Of a stretch of DNA of 64,000 nucleotides, positions 1 through 8,550 are shown piece after piece. The notes beneath the pieces are model-generated. The model did not search any database, was not told where the DNA came from, and saw only the letters and a list, made by a program, of their open reading frames with translations. This stretch comes from Guptibacillus hwajinpoensis. Its GTDB lineage: Bacteria; Bacillota; Bacilli; Bacillales; Guptibacillaceae. A program made the position numbers and the translations under genes. The stretch's first letter is position 1, and every line of letters begins with the position of its first letter. The stretch covers positions 1,054,001 to 1,118,000 of the forward strand of contig NZ_SWFM01000001.1 of assembly GCF_005144865.1 (NCBI RefSeq), written 5' to 3'.

Positions 1-654
1 TCCCCGTGCTTTAGCGGCTTCAATGTACGAGCTTTGCAATGTAGCGATTAAACGCTCTCGTAAAAGCCTAATATAAAGCGGAGCCATGGCGACACCAAGT
101 GTGACAGAAGGAAGAATGAAGTGAGCGAGTGTCGCCTTTCCCATAACAGGCAGCAGATTCAATTGCACAGAGAAAACGTAAATCAACATGATTCCAAGCC
201 AAAAACTAGGGATAGAAGCCCCCGTCAAAGCGGTCCACCTGCTCAGGTAATCCGGCCAGCGTCCTTCATATACAGCTCCCAACACACCCATCGGAACGGC
301 TATAATAAAGAGCACAACCAAACCGCCAATTGATAAAGAAAGAGTTGCCGGCAGCTTTTCTAGAATCATGTCCAAAACCGGTCTTTTAGAAATCAAGGAC
401 TCACCCAAATCCAGTTGAAGAACCCCAATGACCCACTCGCCATACTGCTCAAGAATGGGCCGGTCAAATTTGTATTCTTTCATTAACCGTTCCTCATCTG
501 CTTTCGTTGCAGCCATGTCTTCCACGTTCAACATTGTCCTGATCGGGTCTCCCGGAGTAATCTTCATTAATAGAAAGGTAATAAAAGAGAGAACAAGAAC
601 CATAATAATTAATTGAAGCATTCTCGATCCGATAATGAGTAGAAATTGTTTCAT
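1..654 (-). CDS. cntB: ABC transporter permease (NikB/DppB type), partial, probably of the metallophore importer
   Basis: Inner-membrane permease half of a peptide/nickel-type ABC importer, cut by the left edge of the window (218 codons, N-terminal part present). It starts at ATG 654 with MKQFLLIIGSRMLQL. The first membrane segment is followed by the family motif ITPGDPIRTML, then DRPILEQYGEWVIGVLQLDLGES, and further helices; the last residues contain the EAA-loop motif EAAKARG that contacts the ATPase. It lies 66 bp downstream of the binding-protein gene on the same strand. In opine-metallophore systems such permeases import metal-loaded staphylopine-like compounds; that role is inferred from the neighbours. 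The remaining permease and ATPases are expected to the left of the window. Confidence 0.85.
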   Translation of the reverse strand, partial: MKQFLLIIGSRMLQLIIMVLVLSFITFLLMKITPGDPIRTMLNVEDMAATKADEERLMKEYKFDRPILEQYGEWVIGVLQLDLGESLISKRPVLDMILEKLPATLSLSIGGLVVLFIIAVPMGVLGAVYEGRWPDYLSRWTALTGASIPSFWLGIMLIYVFSVQLNLLPVMGKATLAHFILPSVTLGVAMAPLYIRLLRERLIATLQSSYIEAAKARG

Positions 655-720
655 ACTGTTCACCTTCTAAACTGTTCTACGAGAAAAGTGAAAGCATCAA
701 AAGATACTTTCACTCCTCTT

Positions 721-2262
721 CTATTCAACATCCATTTCATTTGTAATCAAATAATACTCTTCTGATCCCGGCTTCCAATTCTTCACCCGTTGGTTCACAC
801 CGACAATAATATGGGGATGAAGAATGAAGGACTGCGATACTTCTTCTTGAACGATTTCAACTGCTCGCTTCTGCAAATCAATCCGTTTTTCAAGATCAGC
901 TTCTTTGTTAAGCTGCTTCGTTAGGTTATTCACTTCTGGGATGTTAATCTGACCTGGATTTAAAGAACCGTCAGGCAAATAAGATACATTGAGAAAATAG
1001 CCACCGTCTCCGCGAGGCGCCGTTAAATTGGAATAAGTAACAAGATCCCATTCTTGTTGCTGCTCCCACAGGTAACTGTCAATGTTCTCAACTGTTACGA
1101 CGTTGACCTTGATTCCAAGATTAGCAGCCTCCGACTGAAAGTATTGAGCCATCATTGGAAGTTCTGGTCTGCCTTCATATGTTGCTAGAGTCAATTCAAG
1201 TTGCTTTCCATCCTTCTCTAGTTTTCCATCGGCATTTTTCTCATAGCCTGCTTCTCTTAACAGCATCTCAGCTTTCGCAGGATCATAGGCTGCAGGCTCT
1301 TTCTCGCTCGCAAACTTGAAATCCGGGTTAAATGGTCCACTGGCAGCTGTAGCGTGACCGTTCATGATTTCCTCAACAGCGACCGGTCGGTTCACTAACA
1401 GATCTAGGGCTTGCCGGACTTTCACATCCTGCAGTTCAGGTTTGGCGGAGTTATAGAGGAAGAAATGGACTCTTAAACTAGCAACCGATTCGACGCGCAG
1501 GTCGTTATGACTCTCGATTGGTTTCAATGATTCTGGAGGCAAGTGGTACGCGATATCCGCTTCGCCTGATTGAAGCGCTAGCGCACGAACATTTCCATCG
1601 GAGTTGAACTTGATGGTTACATGATCCAAGTTGGCCTCTCCATCCCAATACCTCGGATATTTCTTTAGTTTAATAGCTTCTTCTGATGAAAAGCTCTCCA
1701 CTTGGAAGGCACCCGTTGCAATCGGCTTTTCACCGATATTCTCAGCATCTGTCTTAATGATCGATGCATTGGTGTGAACGAGCTCTGATAAGAAAGCAGG
1801 ATACTCTTCTGTTGTCTTAAAGGTAATTTGCTGTCCATCCGCTTCCATCTTGTCGATCTTCAAAGCGGAATCTAGAGCTTCATTCACTTCAATAGCACGT
1901 TCAAAAGAAGCTTTGACTGCTTCCCCGTCCATTGTGGAGCCATCATGAAACGTCACATCATCTCTTAGAGTGAATACCCATGTTGTTTCGTCCTTCTGCT
2001 CCCACGATTCGGCAAGCCATGGCTGAATCTCAAGATTTTCTTCAATCTTGACAAGCGTTTCAGCTATCCCTGCACGCACTCCCATCCAATCTTGATGGGG
2101 ATCGATTGTTTTCGAGGCAAAGCTGTATAACATCGTTAATGATTTATCTTCTGAGGTTGATTGATCTTTCTCTTCTTCCTCTGTCCCTGCCTCATTATTG
2201 CAAGCTGTGATGATCAATAGCAGAGCCAGTAGCAGGCCCGCTATGGTTTTCTTGTTTTTCAT
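721..2262 (-). CDS. cntA: Family-5 substrate-binding lipoprotein, probable metal-opine (CntA-like) binding protein
   Basis: Extracellular binding lipoprotein of an ABC importer, about 513 aa. An N-terminal signal runs MKNKKTIAG to a lipobox ending LIITAC, so the Cys is lipidated. The SBP_bac_5 fold is seen in LAESWEQKDETTWVFTLRDDVTFHDG and in the C-terminal NVSYLPDGSLNPGQINIPEV region. I start at ATG 2262 because GAAGGAG lies six bases upstream; an in-frame ATG at 2280 overlaps that site and is less likely. NikA, DppA and CntA belong to one family; the CntA reading rests on the adjoining cntL/cntM genes and the Zur-like boxes in its 150-bp leader. A plain nickel or peptide binding protein is the alternative. 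Confidence 0.8.
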   Translation of the reverse strand: MKNKKTIAGLLLALLLIITACNNEAGTEEEEKDQSTSEDKSLTMLYSFASKTIDPHQDWMGVRAGIAETLVKIEENLEIQPWLAESWEQKDETTWVFTLRDDVTFHDGSTMDGEAVKASFERAIEVNEALDSALKIDKMEADGQQITFKTTEEYPAFLSELVHTNASIIKTDAENIGEKPIATGAFQVESFSSEEAIKLKKYPRYWDGEANLDHVTIKFNSDGNVRALALQSGEADIAYHLPPESLKPIESHNDLRVESVASLRVHFFLYNSAKPELQDVKVRQALDLLVNRPVAVEEIMNGHATAASGPFNPDFKFASEKEPAAYDPAKAEMLLREAGYEKNADGKLEKDGKQLELTLATYEGRPELPMMAQYFQSEAANLGIKVNVVTVENIDSYLWEQQQEWDLVTYSNLTAPRGDGGYFLNVSYLPDGSLNPGQINIPEVNNLTKQLNKEADLEKRIDLQKRAVEIVQEEVSQSFILHPHIIVGVNQRVKNWKPGSEEYYLITNEMDVE

Positions 2263-2325
2263 TATTGTTTTCTCCTTCAATATTAGATTCTTATATAGCT
2301 CCCGTCACTATTCAGTGAACAGATT

Positions 2326-2346
2326 AAAACAAAATCATTACGATTT
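2326..2346. promoter_or_regulatory. Second Zur-box-like palindrome in the cntA leader
   Basis: A 21-bp dyad with halves AAAACAAAAT and ATTACGATTT around a central C. Against the B. subtilis Zur consensus (halves AAATCGTAAT and ATTACGATTT) the right half is perfect and the left has three mismatches. It lies about 70-90 bases downstream of the predicted transcription start, so it would act as an auxiliary site. Confidence 0.6.
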
Positions 2347-2391
2347 AAAATTAAAAAATCCCCGAAATTTTAATAAACAATCCCCTCTCGC

Positions 2392-2412
2392 AAATCGTAA
2401 TCGTTACTATTT
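2392..2412. promoter_or_regulatory. Zur-box-like operator of cntA
   Basis: A 21-bp dyad with halves AAATCGTAAT and GTTACTATTT around a central C, 18 of 20 specified bases matching the B. subtilis Zur consensus. It begins 11 bases downstream of the -10 element of the predicted cntA promoter, a position that would block transcription when zinc-loaded Zur binds. Binding by Zur is inferred from the motif and context. Confidence 0.72.
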
Positions 2413-2422
2413 AAAATTAACT

Positions 2423-2451
2423 ACTATACTTACAGCATGTCCTCCCGTCAA
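2423..2451 (-). promoter_or_regulatory. Predicted sigma-A promoter of cntA
   Basis: On the minus strand, TTGACG (2446-2451) and TATAGT (2423-2428) are separated by exactly 17 bases. Transcription would start near 2416 and run into the operator at 2392-2412. It separates cntA from the upstream exporter gene, so the importer can be transcribed on its own. Confidence 0.65.
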
Positions 2452-2481
2452 ATACTAATTATCCTCTTCTATTCAAACAAA

Positions 2482-3360
2482 CTACTTTTTCCATACTGGT
2501 ATGAAGGACACTTTCGCTCTTTCTACCGGCTGTTTTTTTCGAGATAGTAAGATGCATGAGGTAACGATAAGAATTCCTCCAGTTACAGTGAGTAGACTAG
2601 GCACCTCTGCCCAGAAAAGAAAGCCCCACAGGATGTTAAACACGATCCCTATATAACGAGCGATTTCAACGACGACCACACTTTCATGTGTAAAAGCCTT
2701 CGTTAAGAACACCTGCCCGAGCAGGGATACAACCCCAATCCCGACTAGAATAGCCAATTCTGTAGGCGAAGGAAGCACAAAATTGTTCCACATTAAGGGA
2801 ATGGTAATAAGAGTACCAGTCGCCAAAAAATAAAACACGATCTCAAATGAATGATGCGCTTTACTTAGAAAGCGAATGCTCACAGCGGCAGCTCCTGCAA
2901 AAAGAGCACTTGCCACACCAACGAGAGCAAAAAGTGAGTAAGCTGAGTACGCTCCAGGCTTCGTTAACAACACAATTCCAACGAGAACCAGAGGCAGAAT
3001 CAGTATGACTCGCTTTGAAACTCGTTCTTTTAAGAACAGATAGGAAAAGAACACCGCAAAGAATGGTGACAAATGTGCGAGAATGCTTGCATCCGCAAGT
3101 GGGATTTTTGAAATGGTATAGAAGTAGGCTAGTAAATACAGCGCTCCAAAGATCCCCCGCAACATCAAAAATGGAATCCCTTTCCTCGAGAAACGAACCT
3201 TGCTTCTCTTCATGAAGAAATAGATGAGGACCGTTCCTATGAAACTTCTAAAAAACACGATCTCTGAAGTTGGCACAGTGTCACTTATACTTTTGACGAG
3301 CACGTTCATAATACTGAAAATCAATGATGATAGAATAGCTAGTATGACGCCATTTTTCAT
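2482..3360 (-). CDS. EamA/DMT-family transporter, probable metallophore exporter
   Basis: Ten-helix drug/metabolite transporter of 292 aa. Two EamA repeats are visible, starting MKNGVILAILSSLIFSIMNVLVKSI and near residue 150 (SLFALVGVASALFAGAAAV). The characteristic IPLADASILAHLSPFFAVFFSYLFLKE segment precedes helix 4. Its ATG overlaps the cntM stop as ATGA, so translation is probably coupled. In Pseudomonas aeruginosa an EamA protein (CntI) exports pseudopaline, whereas staphylococci use an MFS protein, so this cluster is built on the pseudopaline plan. Export of the opine is inferred from position. Confidence 0.85.
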   Translation of the reverse strand: MKNGVILAILSSLIFSIMNVLVKSISDTVPTSEIVFFRSFIGTVLIYFFMKRSKVRFSRKGIPFLMLRGIFGALYLLAYFYTISKIPLADASILAHLSPFFAVFFSYLFLKERVSKRVILILPLVLVGIVLLTKPGAYSAYSLFALVGVASALFAGAAAVSIRFLSKAHHSFEIVFYFLATGTLITIPLMWNNFVLPSPTELAILVGIGVVSLLGQVFLTKAFTHESVVVVEIARYIGIVFNILWGFLFWAEVPSLLTVTGGILIVTSCILLSRKKQPVERAKVSFIPVWKK

Positions 3361-4601
3361 AATATCTCTCTTTTCTCACTTCTCAATCCTCTGATCGGCT
3401 CACCTTTCAAGCACTGCCATTCGTGTACTTTCCGTTCGAACAATTGAATCAATCGGACGATTTCTGGCGTGCTGATCCCTCTTTCGACTCCCATGCAATG
3501 CATCTGCACTAAATTCTTATAGTCTTCGAATGGAATTCTAGGTACGCTCCATTCTCCGGACGCTGTTCTCGAAATCTGCTGATAAGGTACTTTCGAGAAA
3601 TCAAAGTATGTCCCGTTGCTATCAGGTTTCGAAAAGGGATCGATCAAGATGGAAGCATAGCGAATATATAATAAGTACTCTTGCTTGACAGGTTCGAATT
3701 CATGGAACCCCTCTAGATCAGACCGTGACAGCGACTCATCATGTACAGGGTAGTTATCGTCATTAAGAAATTGAAGTAAATTAATTGGATTTCCCCCAAC
3801 CTCCACGACGAGAGCGGATATCTCCTTCCACAACTTCACCATAACCCTGATGGTTTCTTGCGTAATGGGTCCTTCCGGATAAAGCTTGTACAGGGATTTC
3901 AAGGATTTGTTCTCAGAGAAGATTTCGTTTAATGAGAATGGATTAATAAAAAACGGAGGATGAACGTACGTCGTGATGTTCCTACATTCCACGTCAATCG
4001 GATTTTCCTTTACGACTGTCTCAATACCAGCTTCTTCTAAGAACCTCTCGACATGTTGGAGATGGAGACCCCCTTCTTTGTTTGTAGCAAGGTAGATCCG
4101 CTTTTTCACCGCCTTTGTGAACGAAACGAGGTCACCGTCCGGGACGAATTTAGTAGCAGCAAAATAAGTAGAAAGACTAATCACCTCAATGCTACGACCT
4201 GATTCGCGAACCAACTTACTAACTAATTCGTTCGATCCAATTACGGGTGACAATAAAATGATCGTCTGAAGTTGTGTTAATTTTTCTATACAAAGAGCCT
4301 GAAGGACGTCATGGTAGCTGTAGCTTGGAACGCATACGATCATCGCGTCAAATCGATCTTCAACGCTTGCTAACTCATCGTAAAAATGCGAAATCTTCAC
4401 CTTGCCAGAAAGAGAAGGCCGATTAGGTGCGATCGCCGTAATCACATTTCCAGATTTCTCAAGCTGATTTTGAACTTCACACGAATGAGAGCCATTACGA
4501 TTTACAATTGACACTTCGCTCTGCCAGCTCTTCGCTACAGCAACGGCTGTTTGTATCGCAGCGGGACCTGCCCCGACAATCAATGTATGCTGTAACCTCA
4601 T
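3357..4601 (-). CDS. cntM: Opine metallophore dehydrogenase, CntM-like
   Basis: Cytosolic NAD(P)H-dependent dehydrogenase of 414 aa expected to condense the CntL product with an alpha-keto acid, the last step of opine metallophore synthesis. The Rossmann motif VGAGPAAIQTAVAVA is at residues 9-23; Arg35 follows strand 2, near the position (33 in S. aureus) where Arg favours NADPH. The motif TYFAATK (145-151) appears to align with S. aureus position 150, where Ala permits alpha-ketoglutarate and Asp favours pyruvate; here it is Ala (by-eye alignment). The region YVHPPFFINPFSLNEIF is typical of the family. It overlaps cntL upstream and the exporter downstream by ATGA. A histidine-racemase gene (cntK) is absent beside it. 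Confidence 0.85.
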   Translation of the reverse strand: MRLQHTLIVGAGPAAIQTAVAVAKSWQSEVSIVNRNGSHSCEVQNQLEKSGNVITAIAPNRPSLSGKVKISHFYDELASVEDRFDAMIVCVPSYSYHDVLQALCIEKLTQLQTIILLSPVIGSNELVSKLVRESGRSIEVISLSTYFAATKFVPDGDLVSFTKAVKKRIYLATNKEGGLHLQHVERFLEEAGIETVVKENPIDVECRNITTYVHPPFFINPFSLNEIFSENKSLKSLYKLYPEGPITQETIRVMVKLWKEISALVVEVGGNPINLLQFLNDDNYPVHDESLSRSDLEGFHEFEPVKQEYLLYIRYASILIDPFSKPDSNGTYFDFSKVPYQQISRTASGEWSVPRIPFEDYKNLVQMHCMGVERGISTPEIVRLIQLFERKVHEWQCLKGEPIRGLRSEKREIL

Positions 4602-5404
4602 ATCAACACCTTGCTCTCTTTCTCAAGTACGAGTGTTTCGTAAATGCTGTCACTGTTCTCAGGAGGGACAGCATGCTGGAGCCAGTTACCTGTGATCATG
4701 TCATTGAACGGATAATTAAAAATAGATTTCAAACCGTTCCCAAATCTGACGATAACCTTCGTCCCATCCCACACCTTCTCCTTAAGAACCTCGATCACTT
4801 CGTGTTTATCTTTCACAAGAGAAGCAATAAAAACATGAGTGATCGTCTGAAAGTCATGTTGAGCTTTAATATCCCCATGCAGAAACGTAATCTGATTTTC
4901 AAGCCCAGATTTACGCGCCACTACCCTTGACAACTCAATGGCTACCTGATCGATGTCCAAGCAAATCACATCAGCACCTGTCTCTTTCGCAATCGTTAAA
5001 GCTGTTGTTGGAAAGGCTCCCGATCCAATAAACAGCACGTTTGATTCACTATGTATTCCGAAGTTGTCGTATTCATCCCTAACAGACTGTGCCAAAGACG
5101 ACACGTATTGTCCAACTGGGAGTCCAACCTGCTGGGCTCGAATGGACTGGTATTTCTCCACGTCACATAGAGCGTTAACGGATGTTTCACGAAGCTGCTG
5201 TGAAAGTTCCTGAACTTCTTCTAACCCACTCCACTGATCCCATTTCACAATGTTCTCTTTCCGATTGATGAACGCACATAAATCATCCAATTTGCTCTTC
5301 AAGAGATCATAGCACCCATCGAATTCCTTTGCATATCGAGCGAGTTCCGCAATCTCCACCTCGATCACTTTTAACGAGCAAAGGAGTTCATATTTTTCTT
5401 TCAA
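4598..5404 (-). CDS. cntL: Nicotianamine-synthase-like enzyme, CntL-like
   Basis: SAM-dependent aminobutyryl transferase of 268 aa, expected to transfer the aminobutyrate of SAM to histidine. The Rossmann core shows VLFIGSGAFPTTALTIAKE, then the acidic strand VICLDIDQVAIELSR and FLHGDIK. I choose the TTG at 5404: GAGGTGA lies six bases upstream, the length matches staphylococcal CntL, and the frame upstream is crossed by a good promoter and a Zur-like box, so the longer frame to an ATG at 5524 cannot be fully translated from that transcript. It is first in an overlapping cntL-cntM-exporter operon. Confidence 0.85.
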   Translation of the reverse strand: MKEKYELLCSLKVIEVEIAELARYAKEFDGCYDLLKSKLDDLCAFINRKENIVKWDQWSGLEEVQELSQQLRETSVNALCDVEKYQSIRAQQVGLPVGQYVSSLAQSVRDEYDNFGIHSESNVLFIGSGAFPTTALTIAKETGADVICLDIDQVAIELSRVVARKSGLENQITFLHGDIKAQHDFQTITHVFIASLVKDKHEVIEVLKEKVWDGTKVIVRFGNGLKSIFNYPFNDMITGNWLQHAVPPENSDSIYETLVLEKESKVLI

Positions 5405-5431
5405 GGTCGTCACCTCACTTTTCAGTTTTAT

Positions 5432-5452
5432 AAACCGAAATGATTTCGATTT
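5432..5452. promoter_or_regulatory. Zur-box-like operator of cntL
   Basis: A 21-bp dyad, read on the minus strand as halves AAATCGAAAT and ATTTCGGTTT around C, 17 of 20 matches to the B. subtilis Zur consensus. It begins 10 bases after the -10 element of the cntL promoter, the same geometry as the site in front of cntA. Confidence 0.68.
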
Positions 5453-5461
5453 ACATTCCAA

Positions 5462-5490
5462 AGTATAAGCAAGTCTTTTAACTATGTAAA
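5462..5490 (-). promoter_or_regulatory. Predicted sigma-A promoter of the cntL operon
   Basis: On the minus strand, TTTACA (5485-5490) and TATACT (5462-5467) are 17 bases apart. The start would fall near 5455, leaving a leader of about 50 bases to the TTG start of cntL. This fixes the start of cntL and places it under the adjacent operator. Confidence 0.65.
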
Positions 5491-5524
5491 TCAGTTTCTG
5501 CTTCCTTTCATACAAATGATTCAA

Positions 5525-6065
5525 TAGACCCTTTTGTGATGCCGGGATCCATTTCGACTATGTAAAGAGCACTCAAACCGATAAAATGCTTTATCTAGTA
5601 ACGATTCCTAACATTTTTACCCCTATTGCAAAATGCGATGACCTGGACTAATTACCTAAAAGGAGCGCTGATGAATTGAATCATCCGCACCCCCCTAACT
5701 TTTTCGAAATGATGTACAAAAAGACCATTTCCACGGTGGAAGACAAATGAGTTAACTCATTTGAGCTCCTTTGGCTAGACCCTTGAAAAGGATATATGGA
5801 TAGCCGCTTTGTTTTGTAGATTAGCCAATGCTAGATTCCCTCCTCTTCTTAACCTATCCAAACGATTACAAGAATTTCCACGAGGCGTCTACTGGGTTCA
5901 ACTTATATAAAAGAAGTTGCTACTCACTTGAACCATTGATCCCCCTCCCCTCCATCATTCGATCCATACTGTCAGTTTTTGTTGAATGAATTTCCTTGTT
6001 TTTTGTTAATTTTCTAAATATTATGTAATTATGCGTTACCTATTTGTAAAAAGGGGGAAATTTGT
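5525..6065. other. Intergenic region between cntL and inhA with a 20-bp perfect palindrome
   Basis: No gene seen. Positions 5744-5763 are a perfect 20-bp palindrome, CAAATGAGTT followed by AACTCATTTG, without a T run, so it is more like a protein-binding dyad than a terminator. An AT-rich segment before 6060 may carry the inhA promoter, but no strong -35/-10 pair stands out. Confidence 0.5.
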
Positions 6066-8447
6066 TTGCAGAAGTTTATTAAAGCTAGTTTATCAACCGT
6101 TATGATTGCTGGTACTCTATTAGCTGGCGTACCAGGCGCCAATGCTACGAGTAACAAGGAAGGAGATTTCCTACATAAGCCGGGATCTACGATTCAAACT
6201 TCACTAGATTTGGCGATTGTAAATGATGAGAAACTAATCGATTCTTTCATTAAAAGGGGCATGCTTTCGAAAGACGCTTCTCAAGCTGAGAAACAATCTT
6301 TCCTTAAGAATTACTTGGAATTGAAAGGAAAAGAATCGAGTGTGAAGGAGAAAGATCCTCTTGCTTCAAAGGTAAAAGAAGCTGCATCTTCAAAACAGAA
6401 GAAGATGAAAGACTTTAACAATGGCCTTCTAAAAGGAAAAGGTGAGAAAAAAGGGCACTTGAAGGGCAATCCTGATCCAGTGAAAGAAGGCACTTCACCG
6501 GGCGTTGTGAAAAAAGGAAAGCTGCTAACGCTTATGGTAGAGTACTCTGATTTCCAGCACAATTCGATTAAACCGTCTGAAACAGATAACTATTACGCAG
6601 ATTACGATAAAGAACACTTCGAGAATATGATCTTCGGAGATAAAGGCGAATTTAAAGGACCAAACGGAGAAGATCTTATTTCTCAAAAGCAATATTACGA
6701 AGAACAATCCGGTGGAACGTATACGATTGAAGGAAATGCTTATGGATGGCTGAAAGTGCCAGGTACAGCTGCTTACTACGGTGGCGATAAAGCTACCGGC
6801 GGCCACGATAACGTAAACCCTGGTGGCTCAAAGCAATTAGTAGTAGATGTCTATAACGCAGCATTAGCAGCAGGCATCCCTCTACAAGATTTTGACCTTG
6901 AAGATCCACATGATCTTGATGGTGACGGAAACTTCTGGGAGCCAGATGGCCTAGTTGATCACCTTCAAATCATTCACGCTGGAATGGGTCAAGAAGCTGG
7001 CGGGGGATCACTTGGTGACAATGCGATCTGGTCACATCGCTCAGCTAAATTTGTTGATAAAGATGGCCTTGGTAAAGGCTTACCAGGATTCTATGATTAT
7101 ACGATGATGCCTGAAGACGGCGCTACCGGCGTATTCGCTCATGAATATGGCCATGATCTTGGTCTTCCAGATGAATATGACACACAATACTCTGGTACAG
7201 GCGAGCCTGTTGGGTATTGGTCTCTAATGTCGAGTGGCTCTTGGGCTGGAAAGATCCCTGGTACAGAACCAACTGGTATTTCTCCTTGGGCTAAGCAATA
7301 CTTCCAGGCAACACTTGGAGGTAAATGGACAAACCCTACCATTGTCGAGTGGGAAGATGTTTCAACGAAAGGTGCACAGTTCTTACTTGATCAGGCAAAC
7401 TCACCTCTTGGTCAAAACAACCAGGCGGTTCGCGTCAATTTACCGAAAAAGAAAACACCTGTTAACACGCCAGCTAGCGGAAGCTATGAATATTGGGGTG
7501 GACAGGCAGATGAAATTGATACAAATATGGTAAAATCTATCGATCTTACTGGTAAATCTTCCGCTACGTTAACGTTCGATGCTTGGTATGATATTGAACC
7601 ACAGTGGGATTTCGCATTTGTTCAAGTATCTGACGATAATGGCGCAACTTGGAAATCACTTGGAAACGATCATACAAGTTCAGACGTCGTGAGTAACGGA
7701 TATCCGACAATTATTAATTCTATGCCAGGTTTCACAGGATCATCTGATGGATGGCAGGCACAATCTTTTGATCTATCAGGCTATGCAGGCAAACAAATTA
7801 AACTGAAGCTTCGCTATGCAACGGACTGGGGTGCTTCTTACATTGGATTCTTCGCTGACAACATTAAAGTCGTTGCAGATGGTCAAACTCTTGTGGATGA
7901 CGGTGCTGAAGCTGAACAATCAACCTTTACACTTAATGGGTTTGAAAGATTCGACGGAAGTAAACTAACGAATCAATACTATCTACTTGAATGGAGAAAC
8001 CATAAAGGCGTTGATAAAGGCCTTTCACACATCAAACGCGGTAGCTCACTCATGACCTATGATGGCGGACTAGTCGTCTGGTATGTGGATGATAGCTATA
8101 CCGATAACTGGACAGGCGTTCACCCTGGTGACGGTTACCTTGGCGTCGTTGATGCTCACCAAGGAACAGATCTTAAGTGGAGCACTGGAGATAAAGCAGC
8201 TACACGTTACCACATTGCTGATGCGGCATTTGGCTTAAACGCTACTTCCGGTCTTAACCTTACCTACCCAGATAAGACGCTTCAACTTGGAAGTCAGGAA
8301 GCGGTCTCCTTGTTCGATGACAGCAACTCATTCTTGAACAACTATATGCCTGATGCTGGTCGTGATATTGATAAGCTAGGTCTTAAAGTTCGAGTTAACG
8401 GTCAGTCGAAGGATAAATCTGTTGGTTCGATCGTGATTTATAAATAA
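6066..8447 (+). CDS. inhA: Immune inhibitor A, secreted M6 metalloprotease
   Basis: Exported zinc protease of 793 aa, the length usual for InhA of the B. cereus group. The signal peptide runs MQKFIKASLSTVMIAGTLLA to a cut after GANA. A Lys/Ser-rich propeptide follows to about residue 150. The zinc motif HEYGHDLGLPDEYD lies near residue 359 and a Met-turn-like SLMSSGSWAG follows. C-terminal regions include a MAM-like beta domain (STFDAWYDIEPQWDFAFVQV type) around 490-620. The start is TTG 6066 behind AAGGGGG. InhA enzymes degrade host antimicrobial peptides or, in non-pathogens, environmental protein. A long hairpin downstream ends transcription. Confidence 0.93.
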   Translation: MQKFIKASLSTVMIAGTLLAGVPGANATSNKEGDFLHKPGSTIQTSLDLAIVNDEKLIDSFIKRGMLSKDASQAEKQSFLKNYLELKGKESSVKEKDPLASKVKEAASSKQKKMKDFNNGLLKGKGEKKGHLKGNPDPVKEGTSPGVVKKGKLLTLMVEYSDFQHNSIKPSETDNYYADYDKEHFENMIFGDKGEFKGPNGEDLISQKQYYEEQSGGTYTIEGNAYGWLKVPGTAAYYGGDKATGGHDNVNPGGSKQLVVDVYNAALAAGIPLQDFDLEDPHDLDGDGNFWEPDGLVDHLQIIHAGMGQEAGGGSLGDNAIWSHRSAKFVDKDGLGKGLPGFYDYTMMPEDGATGVFAHEYGHDLGLPDEYDTQYSGTGEPVGYWSLMSSGSWAGKIPGTEPTGISPWAKQYFQATLGGKWTNPTIVEWEDVSTKGAQFLLDQANSPLGQNNQAVRVNLPKKKTPVNTPASGSYEYWGGQADEIDTNMVKSIDLTGKSSATLTFDAWYDIEPQWDFAFVQVSDDNGATWKSLGNDHTSSDVVSNGYPTIINSMPGFTGSSDGWQAQSFDLSGYAGKQIKLKLRYATDWGASYIGFFADNIKVVADGQTLVDDGAEAEQSTFTLNGFERFDGSKLTNQYYLLEWRNHKGVDKGLSHIKRGSSLMTYDGGLVVWYVDDSYTDNWTGVHPGDGYLGVVDAHQGTDLKWSTGDKAATRYHIADAAFGLNATSGLNLTYPDKTLQLGSQEAVSLFDDSNSFLNNYMPDAGRDIDKLGLKVRVNGQSKDKSVGSIVIYK

Positions 8448-8450
8448 GTT

Positions 8451-8475
8451 GGTGCCTGTCACCACCCGTTTTATG
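8451..8475. repeat. REP-like repeat, family B copy 1 (truncated)
   Basis: Carries GGTGCCTGTCACCACCCG, an imperfect palindrome (GGTG...CACC) shared with 48726-48763, 56080-56119 and 63441-63480. This copy lacks the longer conserved tail TTTTGCTCGAATCATGTCGA. Confidence 0.7.
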
Positions 8476-8494
8476 TCACTATTTGTCTATTAAT

Positions 8495-8536
8495 AGAACC
8501 GCCTCCCCTCATGACATCATGAGGGGAGGCGGTTCT
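8495..8536. terminator. Long hairpin after inhA
   Basis: A perfect 20-bp stem (left arm begins AGAACCGCCTCCCCTC) with a 2-base loop, between convergent genes. The T run is weak, but it probably ends inhA transcription and may work in both directions. Confidence 0.7.
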
Positions 8537-8550
8537 TGTTATGGCTATAC

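Noticed and set aside
4508..5213. Plus-strand frames opposite cntM and cntL
   Set aside because: Shadows of clearly conserved minus-strand genes.
5583..5612. A further Zur-like half site (AGTAACGATTCC) upstream of the cntL promoter
   Set aside because: Only one half resembles the consensus and the other half does not match; the box at 5432-5452 explains regulation better.
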